Source: Streptomyces coelicoflavus
GTDB taxonomy: Bacteria > Actinomycetota > Actinomycetes > Streptomycetales > Streptomycetaceae
Assembly (NCBI RefSeq): GCF_003112555.1
Contig: NZ_BEWB01000008.1
Span: forward strand, 186,001-250,000
Reading direction: 5' to 3'
Length of the DNA stretch: 64,000 bases
In this document: in pieces, positions 1 through 7,102 of the stretch
How the letters are laid out: each line of letters opens with the position of its first letter
Numbering within the stretch: the stretch's first letter is position 1
Notes under the pieces: model-generated
Database searches by the model: none
What the model saw: the letters and a program-made list of their open reading frames with translations, nothing else
Told to the model about the DNA's origin: nothing
Program-made: the position numbers and the translations under genes

Positions 1-1500
1 CAGGCCGAGTGACCTCGCGACCTCCGCGCTCTCGCCGATGCTGAGTCCGAGGGAGTCCGTGCTGCGTCCGTCGGCGGTGACGAGGACGGTGCGGCCCGCG
101 GCGTCCACCCCGGCCAGGGTGCGCGGGTTGCGCTTGTGGACCCAGCCGTAGTACCAGCTCGGGTCGCCGGGGTGCACCATGCCGTCGGTGGCGGGGGTGA
201 CGTGGATACGGCCGTCGCGCACCAGCTCGGGACCCGCGTTCACGATGTCGGTACGGGGCGAGGTGGGCATCCGGCGGCCTCGGTCGTCCAGCAGGGTCGT
301 GCTCACGCGCAGGCGGTCGCCCACGTGGGCCAGGGCGGCCAGGTCCGCGACGCGTTCGCCCGTCGCCTGGACCGAGCTGCCGCCCCGGGGGACCGCCCCA
401 CCGCGTGGTGAGCGCAGTTCCACGACCCGCTCGTGGGCGTCCAGCACGGCCTCCAGGCCTTCGCCCTCGGGCGTGCGGCCGCCGTAGTCCGGGGTGAAGG
501 CGACCAGTTCGTCGGGGTTGGTGCAGGTGACGTCGTGCAGCGGGAGTGATGTCGGGGTGTCGCCCGCGCTGCCGCCGCAGTTCCTGATCAGGCCGGGTAC
601 GCGGTTCACTCCGTTCAGGGGGAGGGAGGCCGCGCGGGTGGCGATCCGGCCCTGCCAGGTGAGGCGGGCGATCTCGGTGCGGCGCCCGTTGTCGTGGACG
701 ACCAGCGCCGGGCGTCCGGCCACCGGTTCGCTCAGCAGGCGGCCGTCGTACACGCCCACTCCGGCGGGGTCGCCCGGTGCGCCCGCCTTGGGGTCGAGGA
801 CGAAGAAGCCGGCGTTGACGGCGGCCGTCGCGGTGGCCGACGCCGAGAGCGCGCTGGTCGTCTCGCGGTTCTCCAGGTCGGGGCCGTACGACGCGTCGAG
901 GGTGCCGCGGAACCTGCGCGGGTCGATGGTGAGTACGTCGACGCGCCACGGGCCGCGGTCCGTGGCCTCTCCGTCCCAACCCGTGTACACCGCCGAGCCC
1001 GAATACCCGGCCGCTCTCAGGCGGGTGCGTTCCGCGGTCGCTGCGGTCTGCGCGTCGAAGGCGCCGATGCGGACCCGCCAGCCGAGGGTGCCGCCCCGGT
1101 AGTCGGCCGTCGCGCCTGTCGTCACCTCCTCCACCCTCGCTTCGAAGCCGTCCCGCCGCAGTTCGGCGGCCAGTTCGTCGGCGCTCGCCCGGTCCTTCAG
1201 GGCCGTCGGCGGTGCGTCGGGGTCCGGGGAGGTGTCGCCGCCGGGGATGGAGACCTCGACCGTCCAGTGGAGTGCGGGGTCGTCGGTGTTGCCGCGCACG
1301 ATGCGGGTGAGGGTGACGCCCGGCTGGAGGGTGGTCGTGGTGCGCGTCTCGGGGAGTCCGTCGGGACCCAGGGGAAGCGTCTGCCGGGCCGAGGGTTGAT
1401 ACCCGACCGCGTGCGGGGACGCCTCGGCGCCCGCTGGAAGGGCGGCCAGCGTGGTGAGGACGCCCAGAACGGCACCCGTGGCACTCAGTCTCTTCTTCAT
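1..1500 (-). CDS. Secreted phosphodiester glycosidase-like protein with SPOR-type domain (C-terminus cut by window edge)
   Basis: The reading frame starts at the ATG at 1500 and runs off the left edge, so only the first 500 codons are visible. The N-terminus (MKKRLSATGAVLGVLTTLAA) is a Sec signal peptide ending near ASA-type small residues. A SPOR-like segment follows at about residues 90-180, with 'RASADELAAELRRDGFEARV' and 'WRVRIGAFDAQTAATAERTR'. After it comes a NAGPA-type domain (phosphodiester glycosidase, DUF2233) recognisable from 'AAVNAGFFVLDP' and 'GRPALVVHDNGR'. Proteins of this family are secreted and cleave glycosyl phosphodiesters in the few characterised cases; the SPOR-like part suggests binding to glycan strands. 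It is transcribed away from the next gene and shares no operon with it in this window. The substrate is unknown. Confidence 0.75.
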   Translation of the reverse strand, partial: MKKRLSATGAVLGVLTTLAALPAGAEASPHAVGYQPSARQTLPLGPDGLPETRTTTTLQPGVTLTRIVRGNTDDPALHWTVEVSIPGGDTSPDPDAPPTALKDRASADELAAELRRDGFEARVEEVTTGATADYRGGTLGWRVRIGAFDAQTAATAERTRLRAAGYSGSAVYTGWDGEATDRGPWRVDVLTIDPRRFRGTLDASYGPDLENRETTSALSASATATAAVNAGFFVLDPKAGAPGDPAGVGVYDGRLLSEPVAGRPALVVHDNGRRTEIARLTWQGRIATRAASLPLNGVNRVPGLIRNCGGSAGDTPTSLPLHDVTCTNPDELVAFTPDYGGRTPEGEGLEAVLDAHERVVELRSPRGGAVPRGGSSVQATGERVADLAALAHVGDRLRVSTTLLDDRGRRMPTSPRTDIVNAGPELVRDGRIHVTPATDGMVHPGDPSWYYGWVHKRNPRTLAGVDAAGRTVLVTADGRSTDSLGLSIGESAEVARSLGL

Positions 1501-1626
1501 CTGTCCCGCCTCGCGCCGACCACGGACACCGACCGACCCATGCTGCGCACAAGTATCGGCCGGTTCAGGCTCACGTCAAGGCGGCCCGGTGGGCGCGGGC
1601 CGCACCCTCCGTGCTGCTCGGCCTGC

Positions 1627-2412
1627 TCAGGGGATCCGCGCCACGCCCACGTAGAAGCCGCTGCGTTCCCGCGTGGGCGCGGGTTCCTCCTGATACCACT
1701 CTGTCGCGAACACGATGCCGGGCGCGAGGAGTTCCAGTCCCGCGAAGAAGGGCTCGACCTCGCTGCGGGTGCGCATCCGCAACGGGATCGCGCCCTTCTT
1801 GTACGCGGTCTCGGTCTCCTGCTTCAGCTCCGGGTGCTGGTCGGCGGTGCCGTGCGAGAGGACCAGGTGGCTGCCGGGGGGAAGTGCTTCGACGAGGGCG
1901 CGCAGGACGCCGTACGGGTCCTCGTCGTCCGGCAGGAAGTGCAGGAGCGCGATCAGGGAGAGGGCGATGGGTCGGTCGAAGTCCAGTACTTCACGGGCGC
2001 GTTCGAGAATCGTCTCGGGCTGTCGTACGTCCGCGTGGAGGAAGTCCGTGACTCCCTCCGGGGTGCTGGTCAGCAGCGCCTCCGCGTGCCGGAGGACGAT
2101 CGGGTCGTTGTCCGCGTAGACGACCCGGGCGTCCGGCCTGACCGCCTGCACGATCTGGTGCAGGTTGGGTTCGGTGGGGATGCCGGTGCCGATGTCCAGG
2201 AACTGGTCGACGCCGTTCTTCGCCAGCCAGGCCGCCGCGCGGTGCATGAACGCCCGGTTCCGGGCGGCGTTGCCGCGTGCCTCCTCGGGGAGGGTCTCGC
2301 CGACCCGCTGGTCTACGGGGTAGTTGTCCTTGCCGCCCAGCAGCCAGTCGTAGACGCGGGCCGGGTGCGGCTTGCTCGTGTCGATGTGGGTTCTGGGTGT
2401 ACCGGCGGTCAC
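1627..2412 (-). CDS. SAM-dependent methyltransferase, DUF574 family
   Basis: This 261-residue protein belongs to the actinobacterial S-adenosylmethionine methyltransferase family DUF574 (PF04672). The signature N-terminus 'IDTSKPHPARVYDWLLGGKD' is followed by the SAM-binding Rossmann motif 'FLDIGTGIPTEPNLHQ' at about residues 90-105 and the acidic loop 'VVYADNDPIV'. Streptomyces genomes hold many paralogues, mostly without known substrates. It is divergent from the SWIM/vWA/MoxR operon that starts at 2553, and a second family member (10175-10993) lies at the far end of that operon. The two share the family motifs but differ over most of their length, so they are old paralogues and not a recent repeat. 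The start at 2412 was chosen because the family's conserved opening lies just after it. Confidence 0.9.
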   Translation of the reverse strand: MTAGTPRTHIDTSKPHPARVYDWLLGGKDNYPVDQRVGETLPEEARGNAARNRAFMHRAAAWLAKNGVDQFLDIGTGIPTEPNLHQIVQAVRPDARVVYADNDPIVLRHAEALLTSTPEGVTDFLHADVRQPETILERAREVLDFDRPIALSLIALLHFLPDDEDPYGVLRALVEALPPGSHLVLSHGTADQHPELKQETETAYKKGAIPLRMRTRSEVEPFFAGLELLAPGIVFATEWYQEEPAPTRERSGFYVGVARIP

Positions 2413-2552
2413 AGGACACTCCTCCGTACGCGGAACGGCATCGTCGGGTCGTCAGCGTAGCGGGACCGCCCCTGGTCGAAGGGCGTTGTCAGTGGTCGCC
2501 GATAGTTTCGGTCCCGTTCCGCCGAGGTGGCGTGAACCCCCCTTTCACGTGC

Positions 2553-3071
2553 ATGGGAGATGGTGCGTTGTCCGTCTGGGAGAAGTCGAGCACGGTGCGT
2601 GTGGTGCCGTCCGCGCGGCCGCGCAAGCTCGCCAAGGTGCCGTTCGTGGAGCTGGCCGACGGGCGGTTGCAGGGTGTGGTCTCCAGTGGGTCGGACATCG
2701 GGCGGGTGTACGTGTCCTCGGTCGCGGCGTCGACCTACGCCTTCTCGTGCAGTACCAACAACAACCGTCCCTGCGGCGGGGCGCGCGGCTCGTTCTGCAA
2801 CCACATCCGCGCCCTCGTCGGTGAGGCCGTGCTGCAGTACGGCGCCGAGCGCGTGGCCCGCTACCTGAAGGTCGAGGCCGGCGAGTCCGTCGACGCCCCG
2901 TCCCTCACCTCCGCCATGACGGCGGCGCGGCCCGGAGCCGGGGACGCTTCGGCCGCCGCCCAGGTGTTCAGCCGGTTCCTGCGGCAGCTCGCCTATCTCG
3001 AACTCGCGGCGACCACTGCTCCGTTGCCCGAGATGCACTGGTTCCCGACGACCGGGGCGGTGGCCGCCTGA
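2553..3071 (+). CDS. Small SWIM-like zinc-finger protein, first gene of MoxR/vWA operon
   Basis: This 172-residue protein starts at the ATG at 2553 (MGDGALSVWEKSS); a TTG at 2568 is an alternative. The middle contains a candidate zinc ligand set, Cys66-x7-Cys74-x7-Cys82-x-His84, ending in 'FCNHIRALV'. The C-x-H ending and the helix after it resemble a SWIM finger, but the usual leading CxC pair is reduced to one cysteine and another cysteine lies between, so the finger is non-canonical. The stop overlaps the next start as TGATG at 3069-3073, which implies translational coupling. SWIM proteins are found with MoxR and vWA genes in other bacteria (from memory, E. coli yehLMPQ), which supports a shared job. 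Function is otherwise unknown. Confidence 0.75.
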   Translation: MGDGALSVWEKSSTVRVVPSARPRKLAKVPFVELADGRLQGVVSSGSDIGRVYVSSVAASTYAFSCSTNNNRPCGGARGSFCNHIRALVGEAVLQYGAERVARYLKVEAGESVDAPSLTSAMTAARPGAGDASAAAQVFSRFLRQLAYLELAATTAPLPEMHWFPTTGAVAA

Positions 3072-4504
3072 TGCGCGCCGATCTGCTCTTCGACGACATC
3101 GCGGGGCTGGACGAGGCCCTCGCGGCCGTGGACGGGTTCGACGCGGTGCTCGTCGGGGGTCTGCTCCGTCCGCGGCCCGCGCAGGCGGGTGGGCTGTCGG
3201 GGCTCGCCGACGCCGTCGCCGGGACGCCGCTGGCGTCACGGGTCGCCGAGGCCGCCGAGAAGGCATCCGCCGGGGGCGGTGACGAGGGGCACTTCGTCGC
3301 GCTGGCCGCCGCGCGTACCGCGTTGCTCGGATCCGTTCACGACGCGCTCGTGGCACGGGTGGACGAGGTCACCGGCCGGCCGGTCGCCGATCCGTGGGCC
3401 GCCGGACCGGACTCCGGCGAGGAGCGGGCGGGGAATCTGCTCGTCGCCGCCCGCGGATGGCTGTGCGACCTGGCCCGGACCGGCTGGCAGGGCATCGACC
3501 ACGAACTCGTGGGCGGAGCCGCGCCCGTCGTCTCCGCGATGCTGCCCGACCCGGCGTTGCGCCGGCTCGCGACGCTGCTCGACGGGTTCGCCGCCGAGCT
3601 GGCCGCCTGCTGTCCCGGTGCGTCCCTGGAGCGGGTGCCGGTGCGCCGCTGGGCCGACCTGTGGGCGCGTGCCCTGCTGCTGACCCTGCCGGGGGCGGCG
3701 TCCGGGCCCGCCGTGGGTGAGGTCAGTGGGCGGCTGCTGCCGCTCGGCGTGGACGTCCAGGAGCATGCCACCGCCGTGCAGGCGCAGGTGCACGCGGTGT
3801 TCGAGCCCGCGGACGGGGGCGTGTCCCGGCTGGTGCGGGCCTCGGTGTCCGCGCCGAAGCCGGACACGGTCGTCGGGGCCGGGCTGTGGCAGGGGCTGCG
3901 GCCGCACATGTCGCTGCTGGCGGCGGTGGGAGAGGGCCGTGCCGTCGACCTCGACGCGATGCCGCTCACCGCCGAGGGTGATCTGCTGTGGGACGACTCC
4001 CGCGCCCGCGCGGGTGAGCCCGCCGACGTGTTCGCCACCGCCCGGGTGGCACTCCCTGTCGCCGCGGCGTGCGCCGTGTCGCCGCTGGACCGGCATCCGG
4101 TCCGGATCGCCGTGCCCGTCCTGGTGGAGGGATACGGCGTGGAGGGATACGGCGTGGAGAGGGACGGCATGGAGGATGCGCGGGACGTGGCGGGCGGGGT
4201 CGTTCTCGACGTCGCCGGGTGCCGGCTGCGGGTGGACACGGACCGGGTGCCGGCCGCCGGGCCGCTCACCCCTCAGGCCGTGGCGTCGTCCGGTGCCTGC
4301 CTGGGGCTGCTGCGCTGGGACGCCGGGGAGTTCCTGCTCCAGCCGCTCGCCGTCGAGCGGACGGTGCGAAAGAAGCCCGTCGCCGTGCACGCGGGTGCCT
4401 GGGCCGGTGGCACGAGCGACAAGGCCGGGGCGCGGGCCGAGAAGGCCGCCACGGACGCCGTCGTCGTGCTGCGGGAGCGCGCCGGAAAGCTGCTGCGGAA
4501 ATGA
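3071..4504 (+). CDS. Uncharacterised 477-aa partner protein of the MoxR/vWA operon
   Basis: No named domain is recognised. The protein is alanine- and leucine-rich, mostly helical by eye, with no signal peptide or membrane segment, so a cytoplasmic role is likely. The C-terminus is basic ('ERTVRKKPVAVHAG', 'RERAGKLLRK'). A short in-frame duplication near residue 355 repeats 'VEGYGVEGYGVERDGMED', made by a 15-base tandem repeat of GAGGGATACGGCGTG type at about 4127-4160. It overlaps the zinc-finger gene upstream (TGATG) and the vWA gene downstream (ATGA at 4501-4504). In related operons a longer single protein carries the SWIM finger, so this protein together with the 172-aa finger protein may represent a split version of that protein; this is inference. 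Confidence 0.7.
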   Translation: MRADLLFDDIAGLDEALAAVDGFDAVLVGGLLRPRPAQAGGLSGLADAVAGTPLASRVAEAAEKASAGGGDEGHFVALAAARTALLGSVHDALVARVDEVTGRPVADPWAAGPDSGEERAGNLLVAARGWLCDLARTGWQGIDHELVGGAAPVVSAMLPDPALRRLATLLDGFAAELAACCPGASLERVPVRRWADLWARALLLTLPGAASGPAVGEVSGRLLPLGVDVQEHATAVQAQVHAVFEPADGGVSRLVRASVSAPKPDTVVGAGLWQGLRPHMSLLAAVGEGRAVDLDAMPLTAEGDLLWDDSRARAGEPADVFATARVALPVAAACAVSPLDRHPVRIAVPVLVEGYGVEGYGVERDGMEDARDVAGGVVLDVAGCRLRVDTDRVPAAGPLTPQAVASSGACLGLLRWDAGEFLLQPLAVERTVRKKPVAVHAGAWAGGTSDKAGARAEKAATDAVVVLRERAGKLLRK

Positions 4505-5940
4505 CCCACCACCCCCACGCCGACGATCACGGCGCCCCGCCCCTCGGTGATGCCCAGGACAACCGCCGGCAGGTTCTCTACTGGCGTCTGCTGGCCCGGC
4601 TCTTCGACCCGGAGGAACAGGCCGCGCTGGAGTCCGCGAGCCTCGCCGTGGTCGAGGACATCGGTCTGCCGACCGCACTGCTCGACCCCGGCGCCTCGGT
4701 CGACTCGGTGGTCCAGCGCCATCCGGACCTGGCGGCCGAGTTCGAGGGGCTGATGGTGCCCGAGCCGGAGGACGAGGAGGCGCGGGACCGGGCCGCGGAG
4801 GTGCGGCGTGCGGCGCTCGTCTCCAAGGTGCTGTTGAACGTCTTCGCCACCGGCTCCGGCAACGTGAGCGCCGAGCAGCTGGCCCGCTGGCAGTCCGACG
4901 CGGACTGGCTGGAGCGCGCCCTCGGCTGCCGGCCGGGCGAACTGCGGGGCGGACGGGCGCCCGCGGGCGGGCCGAGCCGGTCCGGCGGCGGTGTCGGTCC
5001 GGCCGGCACGGGTGTCGGCGGGCCCGCGCCGGACCTCAGCCGTCTCGTGCCCGCCATCGGCCCGGAACTCGGTTCCCTCGAGGCCGACCTGGTCAGGCGC
5101 ATGCACCTGCGCGAGGTGCTGGCGGACCCCGCGCTGGCCGCCCGGCTGACGCCGAGCATGTCCCTGATGGAGCAGTTGCTGCGCGACAAGGACAACCTCT
5201 CCGGTGTCGCGCTCGCCAACGCCAAGGCCCTCATCCGCCGTTACGTGGACGAGGTCACCCAGGTCCTGCGCACCCAGGTGGAGAAGTCCACGGTCGGCGA
5301 ACTCGACCGGTCCGTCCCGCCCAAGCGTGTCTTCCGCAACCTCGACGTCGACCGCACGATCTGGAAGAACCTCACCAACTGGAGCCCGGAGGAGGAGCGG
5401 CTCTACGTCGACCGGCTCTACTACCGGCACACCAGCCGCAGGACGACGCCCCAGCGTCTCGTCGTCGTCGTGGACCAGTCGGGATCCATGGTCGACTCGA
5501 TGGTCAACTGCACCATCCTGGCGTCCATCTTCGCCGGGCTGCCGAAGGTCGACGTCCACCTCGTCGCGTACGACACCCAGGCGCTGGACCTGACCCCCTG
5601 GGCGCACGACCCGTTCGAGACGCTGCTGCGCACCAAGCTGGGCGGCGGCACCGACGGCACGGTCGCCATGGCCCTCGCCCAGCCGAAGATCGCCGAACCG
5701 CGCAACACCGTGGTGGTGTGGATCTCCGACTTCTACGAGTGGCGGCAGCAGGAGCTGTTCGACTCCATGGCCGCCGTCCACCGCTCGGGCGTGAAGTTCA
5801 TCCCCGTCGGGTCGGTGACCAGCTCCGGCCGCGGCAGCGTCAACCCGTGGTTCCGGGAGCGGTTCAAGGACCTCGGCACGCCGGTGATCTCCGGCCACAT
5901 CAAGAAGCTCGTGCACGAACTCAAGACGTTTCTCGCCTGA
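4501..5940 (+). CDS. von Willebrand factor A (CoxE-like) domain protein
   Basis: The start at 4501 overlaps the preceding stop as ATGA, giving 479 residues; the open frame extends upstream to 4069, but that part lies inside the previous gene. The N-terminal half is helical with a glycine/proline-rich linker near residues 155-180. The C-terminal vWA domain begins with 'RLVVVVDQSGSMVDSM'; the MIDAS metal site is visible as DQSGS (about 325-329), the Thr of 'GGGTDGTV' (about 384) and 'ISDFYEW' (about 409). vWA proteins of this type pair with MoxR AAA+ ATPases, where the ATPase remodels a client presented by the vWA protein. The MoxR gene follows 37 bp downstream, consistent with that pairing. 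Confidence 0.92.
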   Translation: MTHHPHADDHGAPPLGDAQDNRRQVLYWRLLARLFDPEEQAALESASLAVVEDIGLPTALLDPGASVDSVVQRHPDLAAEFEGLMVPEPEDEEARDRAAEVRRAALVSKVLLNVFATGSGNVSAEQLARWQSDADWLERALGCRPGELRGGRAPAGGPSRSGGGVGPAGTGVGGPAPDLSRLVPAIGPELGSLEADLVRRMHLREVLADPALAARLTPSMSLMEQLLRDKDNLSGVALANAKALIRRYVDEVTQVLRTQVEKSTVGELDRSVPPKRVFRNLDVDRTIWKNLTNWSPEEERLYVDRLYYRHTSRRTTPQRLVVVVDQSGSMVDSMVNCTILASIFAGLPKVDVHLVAYDTQALDLTPWAHDPFETLLRTKLGGGTDGTVAMALAQPKIAEPRNTVVVWISDFYEWRQQELFDSMAAVHRSGVKFIPVGSVTSSGRGSVNPWFRERFKDLGTPVISGHIKKLVHELKTFLA

Positions 5941-5977
5941 TCACCGAACCTCCCCTGATCATTGAAAGGCCACCCTC

Positions 5978-7102
5978 ATGTCCGAACTGCTGCGCGCACC
6001 CGCCGAGATCAAGTACGCCGAGGAGCTCGACTGGCTGGAGTCGATCGACGACGGGCCCAAGCCGTTCTCGTGGCGGCTGTCGCCGAAGATGGTCCGTCTG
6101 TTCGTCCTGGGTTCCGAGCGGTCCGACGGCCTGGACCGGGAGGTGGCGCAGAAGTGGTTCGGTGACCGGAGCTTCGTCGAGCGCTCCATCGTCACCCTCG
6201 CCTCCGACCGCGGACTGCTGCTCATCGGTGACCCGGGGACGGGCAAGAGCTGGCTGGCCGAGCTGCTGTCGGCCGCGATCAGCCGCAACTCCACGCTGGT
6301 GGTGCAGGGTACGGCCGGCACGACCGAGGACCACATCAAGTACTCGTGGAACGTCTCCATGGTCATCGCCAAGGGGCAGTCCCGGGAGTCGATGATCCCC
6401 TCGCCGATCATGACGGCGATGGAGTCGGGGTCGATCGGCCGCTTCGAGGAACTGACCCGGTCCACGAGTGACGTGCAGGACGCGTTGATCTCGATCCTCT
6501 CCGAGAAGTACATCTCCGTTCCCGAGCTGGCCGGCGGCGGGGACGACGACAACATCGTCTTCGCCAAGCCCGGGTTCTCCGTCATCGCGACGGCCAACAG
6601 CCGCGACCGGGGTGTCAACGACCTGTCCTCGGCGCTCAAACGGCGCTTCAACTTCGTCCGGATCCCGGTGGTGACGAACAAGAGGAGCGAGACGGAGATC
6701 GTCCGCTTCCGCACCGAGGAACTGCTGCGCCGGCACTCGATCGACCTCGAGGTGCCGCCGACCCTGCTCGACGTGCTGCTCCAGAGCTTCGCCGACCTGC
6801 GCCAGTCGGCCGCCGCGGCCGGCAGCGACGACGAGAAGCTGGAGTCCGCGCTGTCGACGGCCGAGCAGATCGGCGTGCTGGAGGACGCCGTCCTGCACAG
6901 CAACTTCTTCGGCGAGAGCGCCCTGACCGCCCGCACCCTCGCCTCCTCGCTCGTCGGCTCCCTCACCCGCCGCGAGCCCGAGGACCTCGCCATCCTCAAC
7001 AAGTACCTGCACGGAGTCGTCGAGCCGCGCAGCAAGGAGCAGGGCGGCTCCTGGCCCGAGTTCCTGGAGGGCGGCCGCGACGCGATCGCCACGCTGTCGT
7101 GA
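5978..7102 (+). CDS. MoxR-type AAA+ ATPase
   Basis: This 374-residue AAA+ ATPase starts at the ATG at 5978 with GAAAGG upstream. The Walker A motif is 'GDPGTGKSWL' at about residues 84-93, the Walker B/helix-2 insert region contains 'STSDVQDALISILSEK', sensor 1 is 'SVIATANSRDRG' near 204, and an arginine-finger-like 'ALKRRFNFVRIP' lies near 220. MoxR enzymes form hexamers that unfold or mature protein complexes with the help of vWA partners. The stop overlaps the next gene's GTG start as GTGA at 7099-7102, so its amount is probably tied to the DUF5682 protein. The family call is secure; the client is unknown. Confidence 0.93.
   Translation: MSELLRAPAEIKYAEELDWLESIDDGPKPFSWRLSPKMVRLFVLGSERSDGLDREVAQKWFGDRSFVERSIVTLASDRGLLLIGDPGTGKSWLAELLSAAISRNSTLVVQGTAGTTEDHIKYSWNVSMVIAKGQSRESMIPSPIMTAMESGSIGRFEELTRSTSDVQDALISILSEKYISVPELAGGGDDDNIVFAKPGFSVIATANSRDRGVNDLSSALKRRFNFVRIPVVTNKRSETEIVRFRTEELLRRHSIDLEVPPTLLDVLLQSFADLRQSAAAAGSDDEKLESALSTAEQIGVLEDAVLHSNFFGESALTARTLASSLVGSLTRREPEDLAILNKYLHGVVEPRSKEQGGSWPEFLEGGRDAIATLS

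Noticed and set aside
4069..4500. Longer start for the vWA protein
   Set aside because: This stretch overlaps the end of the preceding gene in another frame and has low-complexity Arg/Gly composition; the ATGA overlap start at 4501 is typical of the operon.
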